64,000 nucleotides of DNA from a bacterium D16-56 (GTDB taxonomy: Bacteria > Bacillota > Clostridia > Lachnospirales > Lachnospiraceae), in contig RAYY01000013.1 of the NCBI GenBank assembly GCA_003611875.1, positions 41,237 to 105,236 on the forward strand, in the 5' to 3' direction. Under the pieces are notes generated by a model, which saw nothing but the letters and a program-made list of their open reading frames with translations, was not told where the DNA came from and searched no databases. Within the stretch, counting starts at the first letter, position 1; each line of letters opens with the position of its first letter. Shown here piece by piece: positions 37,102 through 46,727 of the stretch. A program made the translations under genes and the position numbers.

Positions 37102-37175
37102 ATGTTATATCCTCCATACTTTTCGTCTTATTTTCATATCCAAGAAACGCGCATTTCTTTGTTTTTGTTTACATT

Positions 37176-37222
37176 TATAATATACATGATTTATCCTCCT
37201 CATTCTATGTGGATGTTCTACA
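37176..37222 (-). promoter_or_regulatory. Regulon operator and promoter of the cyclase operon
   Basis: On the minus strand TGTAGAACATCCACA (complement of 37208-37222) is immediately followed by TAGAA, an 18-nt spacer and TATATT. The same order (TGT.GA.N3.TC.ACA, then ATAGAA, 17-18 nt, TATAAT) recurs at 38807 and 46757, so it is a candidate activator site abutting a weak -35. Confidence 0.7.
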
Positions 37223-37271
37223 ATTAATATTCAGAAACTTTGTAAACATATTGAAACTCTTGAATAAATGT

Positions 37272-37302
37272 GAAAAGGGGCCAGAGTTTGATTCTCTGGC
37301 CC
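37272..37302 (-). terminator. Intrinsic terminator after the nitroreductase gene
   Basis: GGGCCAGAG (37278-37286) pairs with CTCTGGCCC (37294-37302) around a 7-nt loop. The minus strand continues CCTTTTCAC. It ends the DUF2877/nitroreductase operon. Confidence 0.75.
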
Positions 37303-37352
37303 GCTTTCCTGGAAATATCTGTAACAACTTGTAGGAGTTATGGCTGACATAA

Positions 37353-37874
37353 TTACTTCTTTATAATATATCCCTCTTTTCTTGGAGCCGCTGCTCCCGG
37401 CTCCTCCATCGCGTACCCCAGCGCAATGCTTCCAATGCCCCGAAGCGTATCGGGAAGTCCCCATTCTCTTAGGAGTGATTTTCCCTCCTGGCTCTCAAAA
37501 ATCTCTTTTTCATAGTGTACCCACACACTGGACAACCCGACAGCGTGAGCCGCCAGCATCATGTTCTCCAGCACACAGCTGCCGTCCTCCACACAGGTGT
37601 TCGCGTCTTCCTTTGCCAAAACCAGTACGATTACCGGAGCGCCATAGTAGGGGTCTGCATCTGTTCCCCTTACCTTTGCATTGAGTCCGGCTATGGTTTG
37701 ACGAAGCTTTGGTTCACGAATCGCCACGATAACGGGAGACTGCCTCCCGCCCCCTGTGGGAGCATACGTGCCCGCCTCCAAAACCGCATCCAATAGCTCC
37801 TCAGAAACCATGTCACTGCGGTATCCCCGCACGCTTCTCCTTGTTTTCATTACCGCCAAAAATTGATTTTCCAT
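37353..37874 (-). CDS. Nitroreductase family protein
   Basis: A 173-aa FMN-dependent flavoprotein of the nitroreductase family. It has the N-terminal TRRSVRGY(R) FMN-binding motif, YAPTGGGRQSPVIVAI, and the later MMLAAHAVGLSSVWVHY and GSIALGYA segments. It is 16 nt behind the DUF2877 gene. Members reduce nitro groups, quinones or enones. In this regulon it may reduce or dehydrogenate a ring intermediate (inferred). Confidence 0.88.
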   Translation of the reverse strand: MENQFLAVMKTRRSVRGYRSDMVSEELLDAVLEAGTYAPTGGGRQSPVIVAIREPKLRQTIAGLNAKVRGTDADPYYGAPVIVLVLAKEDANTCVEDGSCVLENMMLAAHAVGLSSVWVHYEKEIFESQEGKSLLREWGLPDTLRGIGSIALGYAMEEPGAAAPRKEGYIIKK

Positions 37875-37890
37875 ACTGTTTATTCCTCCA

Positions 37891-38739
37891 TTATATTTTT
37901 TTGTTTATTGAAGATTCCAGCGCATCCTGAATGCCAAAATACAAGCCTGTCAGGAAATCACATCCAGAGCTGCTGCCAAAACAGGCGACCTTTTCAAGCG
38001 CACTCTCCAGCTGCCCATCCGTGCATTCCCCTTCCATATACCAAATTACCTGCAATATATCCCAGGAAAACCTTCCTGCTCCCGCCTGGCGAAGCAGTGC
38101 CCCACTGATATCATTGGTTCTGGAGGCAGCCTTGTCAGCTACCCGGCGAACAAGACTCCGTGGCCATACCGGCCAAATCCCGGCCAGATATCCGCACAGC
38201 AGATCATCGGAAGAAGGCGTCAGCCCTGTACCGCAGCCTGCCATCTGCCATGCCGCCTCCACGGATTCCCTTTCCTTTTTCTGTCTTGCTGCCATCCGGA
38301 ATTGCCTCAGCCTTGGAGCCAGGAACTCTGCATAAATACTGTTCTGTTCCCCAAAGGCCATCTCCACAAGTCCTTTTTCTCTGTGTCGTTGCAAAAACAC
38401 CAGAAGGCTTTCCAGAGCCTCTGCCTTCCAGGCCGGAGGAGCCTCTAGCTTCAGGCTTCTCTTTTTTGCATCCTTAAAAGAAAACAATATATCTTCATTC
38501 CCGAAAATCCCCTCTGCCCCAACCCTCATCCCTTCCTTTGGCAGATCTTCAAAAGGAAACGGATATTTCAGGACCGCAGAAAAGGGCTGTACACCCTTTT
38601 GCGGTGCCAGTAATGTGATCAATCCTATTGGTGAAGAAAAATTGGCTGCCTGATGAAAAACGGAATGCACCTGGAGATCATATTCTTCTTCACGTAAGGC
38701 TTCCATTAGCGAATTACAAACCACACAACAGCTTACCAC
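37891..38739 (-). CDS. DUF2877 protein, oxamate carbamoyltransferase subunit-like (AllH/YlbF)
   Basis: A GTG start at 38739 with GGAGGG seven bases upstream. The 282-aa protein carries the DUF2877 signature GCGTGLTPSSDDLLCGYLAG. In E. coli the DUF2877 protein YlbF (AllH) works with FdrA (AllF) and YlbE (AllG) in oxamate carbamoyltransferase activity (established family knowledge). Here it is separated from those two partners by PucR and about 5 kb, but it has the same promoter architecture. It leads the operon with the nitroreductase. Confidence 0.82.
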   Translation of the reverse strand: MVSCCVVCNSLMEALREEEYDLQVHSVFHQAANFSSPIGLITLLAPQKGVQPFSAVLKYPFPFEDLPKEGMRVGAEGIFGNEDILFSFKDAKKRSLKLEAPPAWKAEALESLLVFLQRHREKGLVEMAFGEQNSIYAEFLAPRLRQFRMAARQKKERESVEAAWQMAGCGTGLTPSSDDLLCGYLAGIWPVWPRSLVRRVADKAASRTNDISGALLRQAGAGRFSWDILQVIWYMEGECTDGQLESALEKVACFGSSSGCDFLTGLYFGIQDALESSINKKI

Positions 38740-38779
38740 CCGTCTGCCCTCCGATATCCTTCTTTGTCTCTAAATTTTA

Positions 38780-38837
38780 TTATACCTATAAATCGCCCTT
38801 TTTCTATGTTGACTTTCCACAAAAACAATGATAAACT
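38780..38837. promoter_or_regulatory. Divergent regulon operator/promoter (DUF2877 and pucR)
   Basis: TGTTGACTTTCCACA lies at 38807-38821. On the minus strand it reads TGTGGAAAGTCAACA, then TAGAA, 17 nt and TATAAT towards the DUF2877 gene. On the plus strand TTGACT (38809-38814), 17 nt and TAAACT (38832-38837) form a possible pucR promoter, so the same site could repress pucR while activating the other side. Confidence 0.7.
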
Positions 38838-38880
38838 TTTATTATATTTTTAAACTAATATGGCATTTTGAGGGATAATT

Positions 38881-40500
38881 ATGACAAAAATCAACGAATA
38901 TATTTCCTATCCGAATATTGCTGACCTGCTGCAGCTTCCGGTTCTTAATTCCTGCACCTTGCTGGCCGGAGAAAAGTATCTGGACAACCATATATCCGGC
39001 ATTAATTTAAGCGACACTCCTGAATATCAGCTATGGCTTCAGCCTTATGAGATTCTGGTCACCTCATGTTTTTCGATCCACCAGGACAAGCAGGCCCTTT
39101 CCTCCTTTATTCCCACATTGGCCAGGAAGGAGATTTCTGCTGTATTTATTAAACCGCATCAATACTTACGCCAAATCCCCGATTATATGATTGCCCAGGC
39201 GCAGCAATTCCATATTCCTCTCATTGAACTGCCGCCGAATATCCGTTTTTCCGCCATCACCAAGGCAGTCTCCGATGAAATCATGAGGCGTCATACGCTT
39301 ACCTTAAATAATGTTATTTCTGTGAACAGGGTTCTGACAGAGATTATCATCAACGGTGCAGGTCTCCCGGAAATCGCACGCATGATTTCCAATTTAACCG
39401 GCAGCAGCGTTCTGATCTCTGATATCATGAATGGCAGGCAGGTTTGCCAAATCTCCTCCTTTGACGAAAAAACCTTCCTTGGCATGACATGGCAGGAGCA
39501 GACGGAGGCGTTGATGGCAGGTTCACATATCCACAACATCCAGATTGATGACACCATGTTTGGCTATCTCTACCTCTATGGAAATGAGCATGCCTCTTAC
39601 CTGGATGCAGAGATTTTGAAGCAGATCCTTCATACCATTCCTCTGGAAATCACCAGGGAGCACAGTATCCATGCCACGCTGAACAACCATCTTTCTCAGT
39701 TCATCCTCCATCTTCTTTCCGATCAGATTATTGATGAAGCCTGGGAAAGCACCCGTGCCCAGCAGCTGGGGTTCTCTGTAAAAGATGCCCACATCATCGC
39801 TCTGATGAAAGAAGACCAACGCCCTGGCTACGATGACAATATATGTGAATTTCACCGCTCTTTGCTTTTTAACAACATCAAATCCCACTTCCTCCATGCA
39901 GGCATCAAGATTCATGTGGTCAATACGGACACAGGCCATATCATTGTCCTGACCCTCCCCCCAAAGCAAAATGTGGCAAATCTGTACAAGCAGATCGAAG
40001 CCTTCGCCCGAACCTTTCCCTCGAATTATGCCGCTTTGGAGATCAAGATCGGATTGAGTCGGCCTCATGAGGGGATCAGCGGAATGATACAGGGAAGACG
40101 TGAAGCTGACATTGCCTTCCAGGCCTCCTGCCACAGCAAACAGGATTTGTTTATTTTTGATCATCTGGGAATTCTTCGCTTTATCTACTCCGACAATCCT
40201 GAATATGAAGTCAGCAACTTTATTCAGGAAAACTTAAAAGGACTGACTGATATCAGCCAGCCCCGCAATATAGAACTGCTCCGCACCCTGGAATGCTACT
40301 TAGATAATCAAGGCAATCTGAAACGGATTTCCGAAGAGTTATATACCCATTACAATACTATTACCTACCGGCTGAAAACCATCCAAAAACTGTTAGACAA
40401 GGATCTTCATAAATCCTCGGACCGTTTTCAGTTAAATCTGGCCCTCAGATTGTTCCACTCCACTGTACACCCGGAAGCATTCCCTTCGTCTTCCCCATAA
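38881..40500 (+). CDS. pucR: PucR family transcriptional regulator
   Basis: A 539-aa regulator with an N-terminal PucR domain (IADLLQLPVLNSCTLLAGEKYLD... to about residue 125), a GGDEF-like middle and a C-terminal HTH_30 (YLDNQGNLKRISEELYTHYNTITYRL). Founding members control purine catabolism. The start ATG follows GAGGGA. It is divergent from the DUF2877 operon and sits amid three operons sharing one operator, so it is the obvious candidate activator (inferred). The HAD gene converges on it 12 nt downstream. Confidence 0.9.
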   Translation: MTKINEYISYPNIADLLQLPVLNSCTLLAGEKYLDNHISGINLSDTPEYQLWLQPYEILVTSCFSIHQDKQALSSFIPTLARKEISAVFIKPHQYLRQIPDYMIAQAQQFHIPLIELPPNIRFSAITKAVSDEIMRRHTLTLNNVISVNRVLTEIIINGAGLPEIARMISNLTGSSVLISDIMNGRQVCQISSFDEKTFLGMTWQEQTEALMAGSHIHNIQIDDTMFGYLYLYGNEHASYLDAEILKQILHTIPLEITREHSIHATLNNHLSQFILHLLSDQIIDEAWESTRAQQLGFSVKDAHIIALMKEDQRPGYDDNICEFHRSLLFNNIKSHFLHAGIKIHVVNTDTGHIIVLTLPPKQNVANLYKQIEAFARTFPSNYAALEIKIGLSRPHEGISGMIQGRREADIAFQASCHSKQDLFIFDHLGILRFIYSDNPEYEVSNFIQENLKGLTDISQPRNIELLRTLECYLDNQGNLKRISEELYTHYNTITYRLKTIQKLLDKDLHKSSDRFQLNLALRLFHSTVHPEAFPSSSP

Positions 40501-40512
40501 GCATCCGACATT

Positions 40513-41222
40513 TTATCTCTTTTCCAGGCAGATCGCTGTAATATCCTTCACATCTTCGGCAAGGGCATCTGCCCCTGCCATAAGGAGTTCTTCCTTTGAA
40601 CCATATCCGTAAAGTACGCCAACAGTGGCAATACCTTCACTTTTAGCGCCAATCATATCATGTTTGCGGTCCCCCACCATCAAACAGCATGTGCTTTCAT
40701 GAATCTGACACTTTTCCAGGGCATAACGGATAACCTCACCCTTGTTACAGCGGGAGCCATCCAGATTCCCCCCGCAATAAAAGTAAAATATGGCGCAAGG
40801 CGGAAATGTTCCAAAATCTGCCTTGCATATACCTCCGGCTTCGACGTGGCCACAATCAGGTTTCGTCCGTTATCCTTCAGTGTCTTCAGCATTTGTTCCA
40901 CACCCGGATACGGGACATTTTCAAATATTCCCCTTTCCTGGTAATACTCCCGGTACTTTGCCACTGCCTCATTTACCCTCTTTTCGTCCAGTCCGCATAG
41001 GCAGCGGAAGCCTTCCTGCAGAGGCGGGCCGATAAAACGGTTTAATTCCTGCCCTGTCTGCCTTGGCAGTCCCATCTTATCCAGAGCATAGGCCACCGAA
41101 TTGCGGATACCCTGCCCCGGATCTGTCAGCGTCCCGTCCAAGTCAAACAAAATCCAGGTATATTTCTTCCGATTGGGTACTGGCTGCTCATCAAAAATAG
41201 GTTGTTCTGCCTGATACATCAT
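40513..41222 (-). pseudogene. HAD hydrolase (phosphoglycolate phosphatase-like), frameshift in a G-run
   Basis: The N-terminal part has the HAD nucleophile motif WILFDLDGTLTDPG and VATSKPE (motif II). At a run of six G's (40768-40773 on the plus strand as C's) the frame slips. One more G restores AGGNLDGSRCNKGEVIRYAL and the motif III/IV segment MVGDRKHDMIGAKSEGI, ending at TAA 40513. Without correction the protein stops at 40680 and lacks the acidic metal-binding motif. It is last in the FdrA operon, 12 nt after the amidase. It may be a real mutation, slippage or a sequence error. Confidence 0.8.
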
Positions 41223-41234
41223 CTTTTAATCCCC

Positions 41235-42716
41235 TCATTCCCCCGATATAAGTACTGGTTCCTTCCGGCAATGAAACGCACTCTCAAAACCACAGGCAAT
41301 CTCAATCAGAATATCTTCACTAAACGGGCGGCCCATAATTTCCATCCCGACCGGAACACCTACAGGCGCATTCTCATCCGGCGCAAACCCTGCCGGGATT
41401 GCTATAGACGGAAATCCGGTTACAGAACATAACACTCCGTTTCTCTGCTGCTGGGCACTCCCCGTTTTACACACCAGCTGCTGCTGATGGGGATATACCA
41501 TGGCATCCAGTTCATAATCCGCCATAATCTTCAGAACCCTGGTTCCTATTTCTCTCTGCCGCAATTTTTTCTCATTATACTGCGCAGTTCCCACAAAAAG
41601 CCCCATGGCAGTGCGCATATTTTCTTCCACTCCCGGATGGTATTTCCCGCTTTTCAATATTTCTTCCAAAGAGTGTACTGGTGCAGCAGGCCCCAATTCT
41701 TCCAGGTACTGATTCAAATGAGTCTTAAAATCATCCAGATGTACGCTCACCTCTCTGGTAAGCCAGGCCGAATCCAGCTTTTCACGAACAGGAATCAAAA
41801 CAGCCCCGCAATCCCGTAATACATTCAGGGCTTTTTCCATCACATGATTTACCGGCTGGTTCACATCTTCCTTGCCAAAAAAGCTTTCCAGCACCCCAAT
41901 CCTGCGCCCTCTTGCCCCATCAGGCTTCAGACTGTTCACATAAGATACCGGTTTTCTCTCCACACCCCAGGCCGTCTCCCTGTCTGACGGATCATATCCG
42001 GCTATAACATCCAAACCCCTGGCCGCATCCTCTACCGTGCGGCAGATAGGCCCCGCCGTATCCTGAGTCAGACTGTAAGGTACAATGCCGTTTCGGCTCA
42101 CCATCCCCATAGTAGGACGGATTCCCACCAGGCTGCAGGCTGATGACGGACTGCGGATAGAATTAATGGTATCCGTCCCAATGCCCACCATTCCCATATT
42201 ACAGGCAACCGCTGCCCCTGTTCCGCCCGAAGATCCTCCGGGAGTCCTGGTCAGGTCATAAGGATTCAGAGTCTGCCCCAGAACAGAACTAATCGTCTCT
42301 CCCCAGATTGCAAACTCATGAAGATTTGTTTTTGCCAGAATGACAGCTCCCGCCTGCTTAAGCCTTTTCGTTATAAAAGCATCCTTCTCAGGTACAAAAC
42401 CCGCCATGGACAGGGAACCTGCCGTTGTTACCATACGGCAGGTATTGATATTGTCCTTTAAAAGCACCGGAATCCCATGTAACGGCCCGGCCAGCTTTCC
42501 TGTCTTTTGCAATATCTCATCCATTGCTTCTGCTTCTGACAGGGCCTGAGGATTTACCGTAATTATGGCATTTATTCCAGGCCCCTTTTTATCATAAGCT
42601 TCAATCCTCTGCAGATAGGCCTCTGTCAGTTCGCGGCAGGTGAGCATCCCCTCCTCCATGGCCTGATGCACCTGGGAAATCGTGGCTTCTGCCACACGAA
42701 ATCTCCCCATATCCAT
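41235..42716 (-). CDS. Amidase signature enzyme
   Basis: About 493 aa, beginning ATG 42716, which overlaps the carbamate kinase stop (TGATG). The amidase-signature triad is visible: Lys in VLLKDNINT, cis-Ser in TPGGSSGGTGAAVA and nucleophile Ser in GTDTINSIRSP. The oxyanion-hole stretch reads TINS instead of the common TGGS, as in a subfamily variant. Such enzymes hydrolyse linear amides to acid and ammonia. In this operon it probably releases ammonia from an open-chain ureide or amide (inferred). Confidence 0.85.
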   Translation of the reverse strand: MDMGRFRVAEATISQVHQAMEEGMLTCRELTEAYLQRIEAYDKKGPGINAIITVNPQALSEAEAMDEILQKTGKLAGPLHGIPVLLKDNINTCRMVTTAGSLSMAGFVPEKDAFITKRLKQAGAVILAKTNLHEFAIWGETISSVLGQTLNPYDLTRTPGGSSGGTGAAVACNMGMVGIGTDTINSIRSPSSACSLVGIRPTMGMVSRNGIVPYSLTQDTAGPICRTVEDAARGLDVIAGYDPSDRETAWGVERKPVSYVNSLKPDGARGRRIGVLESFFGKEDVNQPVNHVMEKALNVLRDCGAVLIPVREKLDSAWLTREVSVHLDDFKTHLNQYLEELGPAAPVHSLEEILKSGKYHPGVEENMRTAMGLFVGTAQYNEKKLRQREIGTRVLKIMADYELDAMVYPHQQQLVCKTGSAQQQRNGVLCSVTGFPSIAIPAGFAPDENAPVGVPVGMEIMGRPFSEDILIEIACGFESAFHCRKEPVLISGE

Positions 42717-43657
42717 CAACCTCCAATCAATGTTCCTGTCTTTCCTTCAATCCCCTCTTTTGCCTTCTCAAGCAATGTAATCAGCGACGTTCTGCCGGCA
42801 CCTGATTCGGCAAATTCCAGGGCCGCCATAACCTTGGGAAGCATGGAGCCTGGTGCAAACTGCCCTTCCTCCATATATCTTCTGGCCTCCTTGGATGTCA
42901 TGGAATCCAGCCAGCGCTGGTCAGGCTTTCCGAAATTCACAGCCACCTTCTCCACTGCTGTCAGGATGATAAGGTAATCTGCCCCAATCTCTTTTGCCAG
43001 GGTACAGGAGGCAAAGTCTTTGTCAATAATGGCTTCCACTCCCTCATACTCATTTTCACCTCTGCGGACTACCGGAATGCCCCCGCCGCCGCAGGCAATG
43101 ACCACCTGCCCCTCCTCAACCATTCCCCGGATGGAATCCAGTTCCACGATGGATAATGGTTTTGGCGATGGGACCACCCGCCTGACGCCTCTTCCTGCGT
43201 CCTCTGCAAAAGAAAACCCTCTTTCTTCCTTCAGCCGTCTGGCTTCTTCTCCGGTCACATATGCCCCAATAGGCTTTGTAGGATGCTCAAAAGCCGGGTC
43301 CATGGCGCTGACCTCCACTTGGGTCAGCACCGTTGTGACACTCTTTTTTATCCCCCGTTTCTGCAGTTCTTCCCGCAAAGCATTCTGCAAATCATGACCG
43401 ATGTATCCCTGGCTCATGGCCACACAGACTGATAAAGGACAAAGCACATATTTTTCCGGTTCAAGTTTATGCAGTGCAGTCATTGCTTTCTGTATCATCC
43501 CCACCTGCGGACCATTCCCATGGGCCACGATGACTTCGTTGCCTGCCTCTATCAGATCAACAATGGCTTTGGCTGTGCTTTTCACTGCCACTTTCTGTTC
43601 CGGCAAGGTATTGCCCAGGGCATTGCCTCCTAACGCAATTACTATCCGTTTCTTCAT
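42716..43657 (-). CDS. Carbamate kinase
   Basis: ATG 43657 has AGGAGAGG upstream; a longer frame to 43690 is unlikely. The 313-aa product is a typical carbamate kinase: VIALGGNALGN at the N-terminus, AHGNGPQVG, and IACGGGGIPVV. It converts carbamoyl phosphate plus ADP to ATP, CO2 and NH3. Beside FdrA and DUF1116 it plays the role of AllK/YbcF in oxamate metabolism and would be the energy-yielding step of this regulon. Confidence 0.93.
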   Translation of the reverse strand: MKKRIVIALGGNALGNTLPEQKVAVKSTAKAIVDLIEAGNEVIVAHGNGPQVGMIQKAMTALHKLEPEKYVLCPLSVCVAMSQGYIGHDLQNALREELQKRGIKKSVTTVLTQVEVSAMDPAFEHPTKPIGAYVTGEEARRLKEERGFSFAEDAGRGVRRVVPSPKPLSIVELDSIRGMVEEGQVVIACGGGGIPVVRRGENEYEGVEAIIDKDFASCTLAKEIGADYLIILTAVEKVAVNFGKPDQRWLDSMTSKEARRYMEEGQFAPGSMLPKVMAALEFAESGAGRTSLITLLEKAKEGIEGKTGTLIGG

Positions 43658-43674
43658 ATCCTCTCCTTTTAGCC

Positions 43675-45105
43675 TTATGCCTGGCCCCACGCTCCTGCAC
43701 AGGCTTCAATGGCCTTCTTAAAGCAGTCCTCCGGGGGATTCACCAGTCCTGCGCCCACCTGTCCCACACCATAATCCTTATGGGCAATTCCTGTGTTGAT
43801 AATTGGGCGGATACCCGTCTCAATAACCTTCATCACATCAATTCCTGTTGCACTTCCTCTGAAATCAAGCACAGGGATCTGATAAGCCGTGCCCTCGCCT
43901 ACGGTAATCTCATACATCTGGCTGGAATAATTAATAGCATCCTGCACCTGCCCTCCCACAAACTGCACAATAGCCGGTGACGCCGCCATGCAGAAACCGC
44001 CAATTCCTGTAGTCTCTGTAATACAGCTGTCTCCCACGTCTCTGTTTGCGTCTTCTTCTGTAAATCCCGGGAAATACAGCCCTCGAATGTATTCGGACTG
44101 GGCAGTAAACCACTGATCCTTGCCAAGGCCAGCCACTCGCACGCCGAATTCTGTTCCGTTGCGGCACATGGTAGCAACCACGGTGCTGTAAGGAATATCG
44201 AAGATGGCATCCATGGTACATTTGCAGCTGGGCATGGTCAGATTCAGGAATGTATGGTCATTATCATTGAGGAACTTAAACGCTGCCTCCTGCTGTTCCC
44301 TGGAAAAATGTGTATTATAAATGTCCTGTGCAATCTCCCGAAGAAGCAAAGAAGTTCCTGCTTTATTCCGGTTATGGCCCTCATCTCCCATCTGCAGCGC
44401 CTGTGCAATCATTACTTTCATATCAATCTCACCATGCAGTTCCAACGCTTCTTTGATGACAGGATAATATTCCTTTTCCATCCGGTTCAGACGGTCAAAT
44501 ACTTCTTGGTCGCATGCACCGAAACGCAGCACCTTTCCCAATCCCTCATTCATAGTGCAGTAAGCATGGGTATTATATGTTTTATTTACAACATGCCAGA
44601 CCGGCATATGGTAGGTAACGATTCCGGCCATAGGGCCTACGGCATCATGGTGATGACATGGGGAAAATGTGATTTTCCCGCTGGCCGCCAGTTCCTCTGC
44701 CTCTTTTAAGTCTTTTGCCAGTCCCTCATAGATCAGGCCTCCCATAACCGCGCCGCGTACCGGACCGCACATATTTTCCCAAGTAACCGGAGGACCGGCA
44801 TGGAGGATTGTGGTGGGGGTCATATCAGGAATCGCTTCCCCGGCCGTAGACATTCCCACAAGAACCGGCTGGGCTGACAGAATACGCTTTAACGCTTCCT
44901 GGTTAGCTGCTGTAATTTTTTCCAACAGCTCCGGACGTTTTAGTTCTTTCAGGCACCTGGCAATCTTTTTATCCCCGCCTGCCACAGGTTTCCAGTCCAC
45001 ATGGACAGCCTGTGTATTCTGCTTTATCTGATCCTGGTAAAAGGACTCAATGCCAAAATTTACAACAGCAAGCTTCTGATCAAACAATTCATTTACTTTA
45101 CTCAT
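43675..45105 (-). CDS. DUF1116 protein, oxamate carbamoyltransferase subunit-like (AllG/YlbE)
   Basis: A 476-aa DUF1116 protein, matched by VDWKPVAGGDKKIARCL, SPCHHHDAVGPMAGIVTYHMP and HNRNKAGTSLLLREIAQ. E. coli YlbE (AllG) of this family is part of the oxamate carbamoyltransferase system with FdrA and YlbF. It is 12 nt after FdrA and 17 nt before the carbamate kinase gene, with AGGAGG upstream of its ATG. Confidence 0.86.
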   Translation of the reverse strand: MSKVNELFDQKLAVVNFGIESFYQDQIKQNTQAVHVDWKPVAGGDKKIARCLKELKRPELLEKITAANQEALKRILSAQPVLVGMSTAGEAIPDMTPTTILHAGPPVTWENMCGPVRGAVMGGLIYEGLAKDLKEAEELAASGKITFSPCHHHDAVGPMAGIVTYHMPVWHVVNKTYNTHAYCTMNEGLGKVLRFGACDQEVFDRLNRMEKEYYPVIKEALELHGEIDMKVMIAQALQMGDEGHNRNKAGTSLLLREIAQDIYNTHFSREQQEAAFKFLNDNDHTFLNLTMPSCKCTMDAIFDIPYSTVVATMCRNGTEFGVRVAGLGKDQWFTAQSEYIRGLYFPGFTEEDANRDVGDSCITETTGIGGFCMAASPAIVQFVGGQVQDAINYSSQMYEITVGEGTAYQIPVLDFRGSATGIDVMKVIETGIRPIINTGIAHKDYGVGQVGAGLVNPPEDCFKKAIEACAGAWGQA

Positions 45106-45117
45106 CTGAAATCCTCC

Positions 45118-46674
45118 TTATCGGTTATTCCGAATCAACTGCACGAAACGGGCTGCCTGGGCATTGGAAGGAAGAACCAGGGCTCCGGCCTCCTCAAGTT
45201 TTGTCTGGGTTGCCCTTCTTCCCTGGGGATCTCCCTCCGTACCACAGACTGTCGCCACTACAGATAAATAGCGGCCATCCTTTTCTGCCAGATCCCTTGC
45301 CTGTCTGATGGCATCTGCCAGGTCTGCTGCCGGATCTTCATGGGAGCCGTAGCCGATAACACAATCTACCAATATAACCGCAGTCTCTGCATCTAAAGCC
45401 TCCTGTATCACCCGTTCTGCCCGGAGAGACGGATCAATCATAGGATGGGGGCGTCCTACAGTAAATTCATCATCTCCAAAATCCAGGAATGTATCTTTCA
45501 CAGATTTCCCGTTTCTCGCATCCTCCAGCTTGTCCTCCGGAGCCAGCGGAATGTTGGAATAAATGTGGCCAAGTTTGCTAATAAGTATCTTCATTGCCTC
45601 ATCGCACAATGTACCTCCGGTATAAAGCCCCCGCACATATTTCTGTCCCGGGGCCATCTTTCCGGCTTCTGCCCTGGCAAGTTCTAAAGCCCTTTCCTTT
45701 CCCATGGCAAAAGAGGTAAAATCTTCTGGTTTTTGGCCCTTTGATAAAGCAACTGCTTTGTGAGCCGCATCTTCCAGCGATACCGCGGCATACAGACCAT
45801 ATTTTTCAATCTTCGCCGGATCGCCGCCAATAAAGCATACCACCACAGGCTTCCCTGTATCTTTTGCCTGCTTTAACACCTGTTTTGCCACCTCATCCGC
45901 CGGCGGTTTAGATACCAACGTTATCACTTTTGTCCTGTCATCCCTGGCCAGTGCATCCAGAGAAAGTTTCATCATAATACCGCCGATCTCTGCCTTCAAA
46001 TCTCTTCCGCCGGTTCCTAACAGCTGAGATACACCTCCCCCAAGCTGGTCAATGATACTGGACACCTCCTGTGCGCCTGTTCCCGAAGCACACACCAAGC
46101 CAATATCCCCGCTTCTCACCACATTGGCAAAGGCAAGGGGCACATGGTTAATGATCGCGGTTCCGCAGTCCGGCCCCATCATCAGAAGTTCCTTTGATGC
46201 CGCATACTCTTTTAACGCCTTTTCTTCCTCCAGGGTTACATTGTCAGAAAACAGCATTACATGAATATCCCTGTCCAGGCAGCTTTCCGCAACCTCCGCA
46301 GCGAATCGTCCCGGTACAGAGATAACGGCCACATTCAAATCCGGTTCTATTTTCAATGCCCCCTCCAAAGTAGGCGGAAAATAATCGCTTTTACTTTTTT
46401 CTGCTTTCTTATTCAGCATTTCGTCTACCTTGGACACTACATCAGAAAATACATCTTCTGTCTCACAGTCTGCCGCAACAAAAAAGTCATTTGCCGTCAC
46501 CTCCTCAAACCCTTCGGCGTCAAGGCCTGTGCGCACTGCCAGTTCCCGGTTCAAATCAGTTCCCATGCCGACCAGAGCCTCGGCTACTCCCGGAAGTTTT
46601 TTCACTTCTTTGGAAATAATCATCAGAGTAACTGAGTCGTAATAAGCATTCTTACGAATTTCCAGTTTCTTCAA
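45118..46674 (-). CDS. fdrA: FdrA-like acyl-CoA synthetase-family protein (AllF-type)
   Basis: A TTG start at 46674 with GGAGGGG is chosen; the open frame continues upstream through promoter DNA without a ribosome-binding site. The 518-aa protein has the succinyl-CoA-synthetase-like CoA-binding and ligase folds (MMGPDCGTAIINHVPLAFAN, then GLVCASGTGAQEVSSIIDQLGGG) typical of FdrA. FdrA (AllF) is a subunit of oxamate carbamoyltransferase in E. coli. It leads the operon FdrA, DUF1116, carbamate kinase, amidase, HAD, under the shared regulon operator. Confidence 0.88.
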   Translation of the reverse strand: MKKLEIRKNAYYDSVTLMIISKEVKKLPGVAEALVGMGTDLNRELAVRTGLDAEGFEEVTANDFFVAADCETEDVFSDVVSKVDEMLNKKAEKSKSDYFPPTLEGALKIEPDLNVAVISVPGRFAAEVAESCLDRDIHVMLFSDNVTLEEEKALKEYAASKELLMMGPDCGTAIINHVPLAFANVVRSGDIGLVCASGTGAQEVSSIIDQLGGGVSQLLGTGGRDLKAEIGGIMMKLSLDALARDDRTKVITLVSKPPADEVAKQVLKQAKDTGKPVVVCFIGGDPAKIEKYGLYAAVSLEDAAHKAVALSKGQKPEDFTSFAMGKERALELARAEAGKMAPGQKYVRGLYTGGTLCDEAMKILISKLGHIYSNIPLAPEDKLEDARNGKSVKDTFLDFGDDEFTVGRPHPMIDPSLRAERVIQEALDAETAVILVDCVIGYGSHEDPAADLADAIRQARDLAEKDGRYLSVVATVCGTEGDPQGRRATQTKLEEAGALVLPSNAQAARFVQLIRNNR

Positions 46675-46727
46675 TTTTACCCCTCCATTTTTATTGAGTT
46701 GTTTTTTATATTTTTGTTTACATATAT

